From: Blastocladiella britannica
Lineage: Eukaryota > Blastocladiomycota > Blastocladiomycetes > Blastocladiales > Blastocladiaceae
Reading direction: 5' to 3'
DNA length: 21,667 nt
NCBI GenBank assembly: GCA_025349905.2
Contig: MU624827.1
Location: 1 to 21,667 of the forward strand
Positions 1 through 7,738 of the stretch are shown piece by piece. Under the pieces are notes generated by a model. That model worked only from the letters and a program-made list of their open reading frames with translations. It was not told the origin of the DNA and did no database searches. The translations under genes and the position numbers were made by a program. Every line of letters starts with the position of its first letter. Positions within the stretch are counted from its first letter, which is position 1.

Positions 1-276
1 AAACGGGAAAGAGGCAAGTCCAGGCCTCACAACCAAGCCTACATCCCGCGCTGAGCCGGAAAATGGGAGTGGGGTGGGGGCGATGATGAGATATCCTTGG
101 CTCCACTTGCCCGCCTGTGGCCTTGCTTTCCTTGCTTGCTTTCGAGGCTGCCCTATAAGAGCCTGGCGCGGTATCCCTCGCTCGCTTGAGGGCTTTCCCC
201 TTCCATCCACCCTCGTCACTTCGTCGCGTTTTACCTCGGCCAAAAAAAAAAAAAGAGAGAAATCTGAAATTTATAC
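1..276 (+). promoter_or_regulatory. Upstream region of the Gln-rich gene, with TATA-like box
   Basis: No gene is supported here. A TATA-like TATAAGA lies at 154-160, followed by a pyrimidine-rich stretch (about 190-235) typical of fungal transcription starts, and a run of 13 A at 242-254 just before the ATG at 277. That the box is used is inference. An ATG at 74 opens a long frame, but it runs out of phase over the Gln tracts and was rejected. Confidence 0.35.
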
Positions 277-939
277 ATGTCACACAGAACAAAGAACCCG
301 CAAGCGCCGGGTCTGGCTGCCGATCAATTGGTCACTGGCTCTGGTGCACCTGATCGCTACCCCCACCAGCAACAGCAACAACAGCAGCAGCAACACCAAC
401 AGCAGCACGAGGCACCAACAGGATCGCCCTGGTACGGTCCCAGCACCAGTCCCGTCAAGCTACCCTCCGGAGGTGCAGCTGGGGGCAACAGTGCCGGCGC
501 GCACTCTATCCGCCGCCACGCCGCCGACCCCGACCGGCCCGATGCCGCAGACGCCGAGGTGCTGGCGGCGTTCGGCATGCACGCTGGATTCGCGCCTCCT
601 CCTGGTGGTGGCGGCGGCGGTGGCGGATGGCAGCAGCAGCAGCAGCAGAAGTCCGCGGCCGTCGATGTCCCTTCGCGCCCGCAATCGCGCCATGGCGGAC
701 TCGGTGCCGCGTACGGCGAGCCTGCGTCGTCCTCGTCGATGCGGGGCCGGTATGCACCAGGCGGGACTGCGGCGGTGGCACCTGCTGCGCATGGCGAGAT
801 GGCCGCGGGCAGTAGTGCACCGAGCCGGGCGCCCGAGTACCGCCGCCGCGACTCGCTTTCGGAAATGTCGGCAATGGGCACTGGCTCCCTCTCGCGTCGG
901 CCACAAGATCAGCAGCAGCAGCAGCAGCAACAGTACCAA

Positions 940-977
<38 letters not shown>

Positions 978-1807
978 GCCACAGCCACAGCGTGATGGGC
1001 GGTCGACTGCCATGGGTCAATACCCGCGTGTGGCATCGCCTCAGTACGATGCGCCGTACGGTCGTGCAACTCCGCCGTCCTTTTCGTCGGCACCGGTTCC
1101 TCCGCCCCCGCCGTCACTGGCAGCTGCGGCCACCGGTCTCGACGACGTGTTTGCGGCGGTGTTGGGCGTGCAATCGGACGTGCTCGAGAACCCCGACGAC
1201 CCAGGGGGCAGCGTCGTGGGCGGATCCGAGAACGGCGGCGGTAGCGGCGGCGAGTACGGCATCGTACCGTCGTCGTACCTGCTGACGGTGACGCACGAGA
1301 TCCTGGTGCGGCCCCAGGACACGACGCCTGCCGCGTGCTTTGTGGATCTCGGCCGCCATGTCGCTCGCCTGGCGCACATGGAGGACGCGATCGTCGCGCT
1401 TCTGGACTACAACTCGGGGAAAGGACGCACCGACGTGGACGTGTCGCCCGGCGCCATCGAGTACCTGGCCGATCGGCTGCTGGCGGTGCTCAACGAGGTG
1501 ATTTTCAGCAGCCGCCCGCGCGGATGCGTGCGCGTCCGCTACCTTCGGTCCGAGATGGCGGCCGAGCGGCCATTTGTTATTTTTAACATGTATACGCGGC
1601 TGGCCGAGCGTCTTGGCGAGTCGCAGGTGGAAGGTACGACCAACTCATTTCATTCATTGATACTTTTGCCATGATTGTCTGACCGGGATGAACAAAAAAG
1701 CACTCGTGGCCAAGCTCCCCTTTTCCGTGAGCGAGTGGACGACGCTTCGTAATGCGGTGGTAACGGTCACGGAGCGCGTCCGTTGTGCGCAAGAGATTCA
1801 TTTTTGA
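277..1807 (+). CDS. Gln-rich protein of unknown function, two exons
   Basis: Exons 277-1633 and 1701-1807 give 487 residues. The intron (1634-1700, 67 nt) has donor GTACGA, branch-like CTGAC near 1679-1683 and acceptor AAAAAAG. Splicing is inferred because the unspliced frame ends at once in a non-conserved tail, while the joined frame continues as ALVAKLPFSVSEW and stops at 1805-1807. The first ~300 residues are low complexity: three Gln tracts, eight Gly, many Ser/Pro/Ala. From about residue 285 the composition becomes ordinary globular protein (LLTVTHEILVRP, VSPGAIEYLADRLLAVLNEV, FVIFNMYTRLAERLG), predicted mainly helical. I do not recognise this domain. There is no signal peptide or membrane segment. 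Gln-rich N-termini are common in fungal transcription and RNA regulators, but no DNA- or RNA-binding motif is visible, so no function is assigned. The stop is only 30 bp before the next gene. Confidence 0.75.
367..405 (+). repeat. CAG/CAA tract A (polyglutamine)
   Basis: Nine consecutive Gln codons, one His codon, then three more Gln codons, in frame. CAG and CAA are mixed, which limits slippage and suggests selection for the Gln tract. Confidence 0.9.
604..648 (+). repeat. GGN then CAG tract B (Gly8-Trp-Gln6)
   Basis: Eight Gly codons (604-627), TGG, then six pure CAG codons (631-648), in frame. The pure CAG run is the part of this gene most likely to vary in length. Confidence 0.9.
910..978 (+). 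repeat. CAG/CAA tract C (Gln8-Tyr-Gln14)
   Basis: Eight Gln codons, a Tyr codon, then fourteen Gln codons, followed by alternating Pro-Gln. This is the longest Gln tract in the window. It is mostly alternating CAG and CAA after the Tyr. Confidence 0.9.
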
Positions 1808-1837
1808 TATTCCTTTCCTGGCAAGAGAATATAAATA
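1808..1837 (+). promoter_or_regulatory. 30-bp spacer between tandem genes, TATA-like
   Basis: The whole space between the stop of the Gln-rich gene and the first ATG of the prolyl-tRNA synthetase. It ends in ATATAAATA directly against the ATG at 1838. If that is the TATA box, transcripts would start downstream of 1838 and use the in-frame ATGs at 1886 or 1916, both still at the head of the presequence. Otherwise the promoter lies inside the upstream gene. Confidence 0.35.
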
Positions 1838-3911
1838 ATGTTACGGCGCACCGTATTAACTCCATTGGGATCCAGGCCTGCCTTCATGTGGCAGCGACTT
1901 ACGACGACGACGACAATGGCGGCCACCAGGACAAGTGCAGCGATCAGGGGGGTCATCGGGTCACGCCACTCCACCTCAACTGCAGTCTTGTTGATGCACA
2001 ACCTCTCTCCCGCTGCCGCTCTTATATTCCGCCCACGCGTCACTGTTGCTCGATCTTTTGCGCAGTACTCTACGGACACGAACGCTCCTGACACTGACAC
2101 TGCACCCGCCTCGACTGCATCTCCGTCGCCGCCCGTGCCGCCTCCACCAATCAACAACACCAACACCAACAACAACACTAACAACAATCGCCAAAAGAAA
2201 ATGACCCAAGGCAAGACCAACAAGGGAAAGGGTGCGCCCATCATATATATAAATAATGTAAATGATTGTTGACAAAATAAATACAACCAAAGGTAAGGAG
2301 AACAAGCAAAAGCCGTCGCAGGCCCCCAAGGCCGCCAAGGCCGCGACCGCGCCCGCCGCTGACGACAAGTCGTCGGTACAGATCGGCATCGAGGCCAAGA
2401 AGGAGGAGGACACTGCCAAGTGGTATTCGCAGGTGCTGACCCGGTCCGAGATGCTCGACTACTACGATGTCTCTGGCTGCTACATCCTGCGCCCGTGGGC
2501 GTACGGCATCTGGCAGCAGGTGCAAGGCTTTTTGGACGGCCTGATCCAGGAGTCGGGCGTCGAGAACTGCTACTTCCCGATGTTTGTCTCGGGGAAGGCC
2601 CTCGAGCGCGAGAAGGACCACGTCGAGGGCTTTGCGCCCGAGGTGGCGTGGGTCACCAAGGCGGGGTCGTCGGACCTGGCCGAGCCCATTGCCATTCGCC
2701 CGACCTCGGAGACCGTCATGTACCCGGCGTACGCCAAGTGGATCCAGTCGCACCGCGACCTGCCCATGCGCCTCAACCAGTGGTGCAATGTGGTGCGCTG
2801 GGAGTTCAAGCACCCGCAGCCATTCCTGCGCACGCGCGAGTTCCTGTGGCAGGAGGGCCACACGGCGTTCCAGACCAAGGAGGAGGCCGACGCCGAGGTC
2901 ATCGAGATCCTCGACTACTACCGCCGCGTCTACGAGGAGCTGCTGGCGGTGCCCGTGGTGCCCGGCCGCAAGTCCGAGAAGGAGAAGTTTGCCGGCGGCC
3001 TCTACACCACCACCGTCGAGGCGTTCGTTCCCGTAACTGGCCGCGCGATCCAGGGCGCCACGTCGCACTGCCTCGGCCAGAACTTTGCCAAAATGTTCAA
3101 CATCCAAATCAATGCCGAGAACGGCGAGAACCAGTACGTGTGGCAGAACTCGTGGGGCCTCACCACCCGCGTCATTGGTGTGATGGTCATGGTCCACGGC
3201 GACAACAAGGGTCTGGTGCTGCCCCCGCGCGTGGCCCAGGTACAGGTGGTGCTGGTGCCCTGCGGCATCACCGTCAAGACCACCCCCGAGCAAAAGGAGG
3301 CCATCATTGCCTACATCAACGGCGTGCAGGCCGAGCTCAAGGCCGCCGGCATCCGCGTCAAGGCCGATCTGCGCGACAACTATTCGCCCGGTTACAAGTT
3401 CAACCACTGGGAGATGCGCGGCGTTCCCGTCCGTCTCGAGGTTGGTCCCAAGGACATGCAGAAGGAGCAGGTGCTGTCGGTGCGCCGTGACTCGGGCGTC
3501 AAGGCGTCGATGGAGCGTGCCGGGCTCGCGGCCTCGATCCACGAGCTGCTGACCACCATCCAGGCCGACATGCTCGCCAAGGCCACCGCCGAGCGTGACG
3601 AGCACCTCAAGGTCATTGAGGAGTGGGACGACCAGGAGGGCTTTGTGACCCTGCTCGACAACAAGAACGTGATCATGGCTCCGTGGTGCACCGTCCCCGA
3701 GTGCGAGGACACCATCAAGGAGAAGTCGACGCGCGCGCCCGTCGCCGCCGACGGCACCGAGCAGGCCGCCGACGAGAAGGCGCCGTCAATGGGCGCCAAG
3801 TCGCTCTGCATCCCCTTCAAGCAGCCGGGAGAGATCAAGAAGGGCAAGAAGTGCTTTGCCGGGTGCGGCCGCGATGCCGTCGAGTACGCGCTCTTTGGCC
3901 GGTCGTACTGA
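1838..3911 (+). CDS. Prolyl-tRNA synthetase (class II, archaeal/eukaryotic type), probable dual-targeted form
   Basis: This enzyme charges tRNA-Pro with proline. Exons 1838-2231 and 2293-3911 (intron 61 nt, donor GTGCGC) give 670 residues. Class II landmarks in order: motif 1 region about 190-230 ([20 protein letters not shown]), motif 2 about 300-322 ([20 protein letters not shown]), [15 protein letters not shown], motif 3 about 433-446 ([14 protein letters not shown]), the anticodon-binding domain, and the C-terminal zinc-type domain ([29 protein letters not shown], near residue 606 to the end). No bacterial-type editing insertion is seen. Residues 1-121 are basic, Ser/Thr/Ala-rich and lack acids until near residue 84, with RSFAQYS resembling a matrix-protease site; I infer a mitochondrial presequence. 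Met122 (ATG at 2201) would give a 549-residue cytosolic enzyme. The enzyme family is certain; the upstream exon rests on frame continuity and composition. Confidence 0.93.
2195..2204 (+). promoter_or_regulatory. Internal in-frame start codon for the cytosolic isoform
   Basis: The context AAAGAAAATGA has A at -3 and a basic [10 protein letters not shown] start, typical of cytosolic eukaryotic synthetases. It lies 121 codons downstream of ATG 1838, after the putative presequence and an Asn/Thr/Pro linker. Leaky scanning or a downstream transcription start would reach it. Confidence 0.5.
2232..2292 (+). other. Intron of the prolyl-tRNA synthetase gene with TATA-like core
   Basis: Donor GTGCGC, acceptor CCAAAG, phase 1; the splice rebuilds a Gly codon. 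The intron contains ATATATATAAATAATG. Its 13-base core ATATAAATAATGT (2247-2259) is identical to the sequence at the first start codon (1829-1841). An ATG at 2262 is open in frame through the acceptor into exon 2. Confidence 0.75.
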
Positions 3912-3936
3912 TGTCGTTATAATTTTAAATATATTA
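3912..3936. other. 25-bp convergent 3' junction
   Basis: The stop of the synthetase (3909-3911) and the stop of the phosphatase on the other strand (3937-3939) are 25 bp apart. The AT-rich core (AATTTTAAATATATTATTAA) can serve as an AATAAA-like 3' end signal in both directions. The two mature mRNAs almost certainly overlap tail to tail. Confidence 0.6.
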
Positions 3937-6900
3937 TTAAGCTTGGTTGCCGCCAATCGTATACCTTGGTGGTCGGTACAGTCGCGGCAGCATGTTCCAC
4001 TGGAGAGCGTTGAACGCATACAGTGGTCGGCCCGTGTTGCGCTCCACGTTGCGCAACCGCGTACCGCACGCGCGCATGGCCGTCAGCATCGACTCAAAGT
4101 CGCCAGGCGACATGAGGTGAGATGCCTGCAAGATAAAGCACTGCTCCAGGGTCACGGCCATGGCGGTGCGGTCCTTGGCCGACTTGCAGCTCGTGAACCG
4201 TGTGGTGGTGCTCGGGCGCGACCCAAACGGTGGGACGCGGTCATGCACGTCCAGCAGGCTGGGATCGGTGGACGCGCCGGCGCCGTTCCCGTCGGCCGAC
4301 GCGCGGAGAACCAAGTGCAACGACCCAATCACGCGAGTAATGTGTGCGGCCATGACCAAAATGTCCGTGTTCTTGGCCTTGGCGCCGCCCGTCACTGCCC
4401 CAACAAACCGCCGCAGCCCGCCCAACGCGCCCGTGGTGCCCGCACTCAGCGCTGATCCGCCCGAGAGCGCCGACTCGTCCACGACCGTGGACATGACCCC
4501 GCTCAGTTTGATTTCGGACCCGGCCAAGATCGAGTCAAAGTGCTGTACAATCATGTCGAGGTACGTGAAGTACGCGCGCGATGCCGTCGCCGACACGTGG
4601 CCCTGCGCAATCAGCTGCGTGCCAACATACTCACGGATGCCGGCTGCAAACCCAACCAGCCGGTCGTACGCGCGGCGGTTCACCATGTCCTGCGCTTTGC
4701 CACCGCCAAAGACCCCCGCCAGCGACTGCTGCTCGTTGATGCCCTGAGTGAACAGCACGGGGACGATGCGCGCCAGCCCCGTGCGTCGCGGCAGCGCATC
4801 CCAGGCGTCGCGCGGCAGCCCAAGACTCACTATGGTCGCGCGCCGGTCGCCTGTGATGCGCACGCGCTCGTCCGCGGGCCACGACGCCAGATCGCGAAGC
4901 TGGCGGTCCACCGCATGGACGCCCACGCGCACCGTCACTTCTAAATCCGCGAGCGCCGACCGGAAATCGTTGAGCATTCCCAGCTCGTCGCCCTGCCACG
5001 ACAGCAGGGACTCGAACTGGCACAGCCAGCCCGTGGCCATCCACTGGCCCCAGGCGGCGCCGGGTAGCGCGTTGGGTTTGCCGAGACCCGCAATGGTCGC
5101 GGGCAGGTCCGTGAACCACCCGCGCACCGTCTCCTCGAGCCCCGTGACCACGGCGCCGAGCAGCTGCGAAAACACCCAGTCGGCGCGGCGGCGGGTCGCC
5201 TGCCACCCGGCGGGACTGGCGAGCCGCGCGTCCAGCAGCAGCGCGTGGTGGTCCAGCAGCGCCAGCACGCTGTCGGCCGCGAGCTCCACCTGGTTGGTGC
5301 ACCGCGCGACCGTATCGGTGAACGCTTTCCACGCGTCTTGGTCGCGCAAGAGCGCCACTTGTTGCGACCGCACCGCCACCAGCGGCACCGTCTCTTCCAC
5401 CAGCTGGCACCCGAGCTCGGTAATGTGCGCCGGGTACCCACCCAGCAGGTCGTCGTCCATCCCGCGAAGCGACGACGCCACGTCAATCACCAGCGCCGCA
5501 ATCTCCTTGGCCGCGTGGCCCGCGCGCGTGACAATGGTCGCATAGTCGGCCGGAAGCGTCTCAAGTAGCGTCGCCTGTAGCGTCTTGGCCGCCGCATTGT
5601 ACTCGCCCCGCAGCCGCGCAATCTCGGCTCGCCGCTGCGCCGATACCGTCAGCGCCTGGGACGCAATGACGGGGTCCACGGGTGGCGGCGGAGTCGCGTC
5701 ATACTGTGCGGCTGCCAAGCTGGCCGCCTTGATGGGCCCGAGCGACGCCGAGAGGATATTCGTCGAGGAAGCGGCGGCGGCTTCACCGTTACTGCCAGAG
5801 AGCGAATCTGCCAGCAAGGTGGGCGACGTGGGTGCCGACGGCATCGCTGAACCTCCAGCGCCGCCAAACCCGAGCGCGTGCGCGGTCGGAACCCCAAACG
5901 TCACCACCGAGTACGAGCAGTCGCGCGTGGCCTGCTCGGCCGCGGCCACCGCCATACCGGTAAAGCTGGCGGTACTGGTGCGCCGGGAGAGCGACGGCGA
6001 CACGTTGGCGCTGCTGCTGCCGCCCAAATTGATTGGGGTGGACCCGGTCATGACCCGGATGCGCTGGACGACACAGTTGAGGGTCACCATTTGCCACGCA
6101 TGCACAGTCTTTTCCACCGACGGCCGCAGCTTGGAGACGGATCCTTCAATGCCAGTTGCTGTTTGGTGACCACTAGCAGACGCATCCTGTTCAAGTTGGC
6201 GTACGAGGTCCTGGATCGCAAACAGCTCGTCCGAGTAGTGAGCCAGTAGCTGCTTGTGCACGTCCAGCTGCCGCAAACGTAGGACGTGAATGTCGGGTGC
6301 GCTCGGAACCAGGTCCGTGAATTTGGCGACGATGCGCTCTTCATCGGCGATCCACAACCGAAGAAGTGCCTGTGGCACGTGGATGGGCCACGGCGACTCG
6401 CTCAGCGACTCGGCAATGATGGTGGACGCATCGTTGAGCTGGTAATACTGCGCGTCGTGCACGGGCAGTGCGGCATTCAGCGAATGGCCTGTGGGGAGGG
6501 GGGAGGGCAGTCGGACGGCCGAGTAAAGCAGTGTTCCAATGGTGAGGGCCATGGCGCCGGCGCCCTCGGTGCGGAACGTGAGTTTGATCTGGCCCGGCGC
6601 GCCACCCGAAGGGCGAGTAAACACTTTGAGGTCAAGCACCGCGTCCATCAGCTTGACCTCGGTGAAATCGGGGAGGACCAGGTTCACGTCCACCAGTGTT
6701 TCGTGGGTCAAGTGGGTTGGGATGAGCGTAAAGAATGTCATGGAGGTGAATGCGCGGACAGGCACCCACTCGGTCGAGCGCGAGCCGGACGCTTGGTGGA
6801 CCATCAGGTACATGAAGCAGTCCTTGGAGACGATGGTGGAATGCGGCCCGTTTGCTGGCCCTGGCGGAACAATACTTCCACCGCCCATCATGGCACTGTT

Positions 6901-7688
6901 GGGAAGAGACAAGGGGAGAGAAATGGGCAAGGAGGCCGTGATGCGAAGCGTGAGTGCCAGCGCATGGGCAGTGCCCGCGGAAGGCGTGTACATGAGCGAC
7001 GACGCCGACGACTTGGTCGACATTGGCGTGAGTGGATCTGATCCCAGCGCACTCACACGGCTATGAGGAGCGGCGGGCACACTGACGTCGGTCACCGCTG
7101 CATCGCGCGGTACGGCTGCTGCCGTTGCAGCGCTTCCATCCTCACCACCACCAGCAGAGGTGGCGGGGTCCAGCTGTGCAATGCGTGCACGCAAGGACTT
7201 TATTTCGGCGGCTATGGCCTCCACGTTGGCCGCCGCCAAGTGAGAGACCCACGCCGCCCGATCGACACTGGACGGAGCCACCAGGTCATAGGTACGGCGC
7301 GACTGCTCACTCAGGAATGCGATTCGAAAATGGCATGGCGGAATCTCTTGCTGGGACTCCATACCCGCGGGTACGGGTGCCGTGGATATCTGGCAGTGCT
7401 CGAGCAGGATAAAGCCCGTTGGTGTCGCGTCCTGTTATATAATGGTCAAATTCCATGACCAGATTTACGCAAATAATCCATGGGTCGCACATCGGGTGCT
7501 TTGAAGTAAAAAAGCAGGTTGCCCTTGAGCACAAACCAGCGCTTCTTGTACAAGGTCGAGAGTGCGGGAGCGGCAAAGGACGGCACCGACGAGACGGGCG
7601 CCTCTCCGCGTTTCCAAAGCCACCCGCGGTGCCCAATTCCGGTCGGCGAGCAGCCAAAGTAGGCCACGTCGGTCTCGTTATAGCGCAT
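3937..7688 (-). CDS. PH-domain type II inositol-3,4-bisphosphate 4-phosphatase (INPP4-like)
   Basis: This family removes the 4-phosphate of PI(3,4)P2 to give PI3P on membranes. Exons 7491-7688 and 3937-7431 give 1230 residues. The 59-nt intron (7432-7490, donor GTGCGA) was placed because only this donor keeps frame, joining FYFKAPD to DATPTGFILL. Residues 19-135 form a PH domain (GWLWKRGE, KKRWFVLKGNLLFYF, closing-helix Trp near 127). About 220-370 is C2-like (ALALTLRITASLP, PTHLTHETLVDVNLVLPDF). A Ser/Ala/Gly linker follows, then a long helical body with GINEQQSLA (963), an INPP4 hallmark. The catalytic CX5R motif is C-K-S-A-K-D-R at 1148-1154 (Cys codon at 4186-4188), followed by TAMAVTLEQC. 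The first ATG in frame is at 7688. The second exon, 3.5 kb, has no introns, unlike the neighbours. All catalytic residues I can check are intact. Confidence 0.9.
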
Positions 7689-7738
7689 GCGAAATTCAGT
7701 TTGGTATTGTCGGGATATGTTGCAGAGAGAGAACAATG
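7689..7738 (-). promoter_or_regulatory. Spacer between ABC transporter and phosphatase genes
   Basis: About 50 bp between the transporter stop codon (7739-7741) and the phosphatase ATG (7688), on the same strand. It has no clear TATA box. The phosphatase promoter must lie in the last transporter exons, or the pair is read through. Confidence 0.4.

Noticed and set aside
367..978. Tandem repeats considered as a CRISPR-like or satellite array
   Set aside because: They are in-frame codon repeats without spacers.
74..1285. 403-residue open frame in a second + frame over the Gln-rich gene
   Set aside because: It reads the CAG/CAA tracts as Ser/Asn and Ser/Arg runs, has no domain-like part, and covers the promoter. 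The frame from 277 leads into ordinary protein and a good splice junction.
2241..3605. 454-residue antisense frame opposite the prolyl-tRNA synthetase
   Set aside because: Leu/His/Gly/Arg-rich mirror of a GC-biased coding exon; no recognisable domain.
2262..3911. Prolyl-tRNA synthetase starting at ATG 2262 as the main form
   Set aside because: This ATG lies inside a well-formed intron; the upstream exon supplies a better start at 2201 and a presequence. Kept only as a possible alternative.
4160..6169. Several + frames of 100-265 residues inside the phosphatase
   Set aside because: All lie opposite the continuous INPP4-type exon, which has clear family motifs.
7432..7490. Alternative donor GTAAAT for the phosphatase intron
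   Set aside because: It looks canonical, but it is phase 1 and shifts the PH domain out of frame with the next exon; GTGCGA at 7490 keeps frame.
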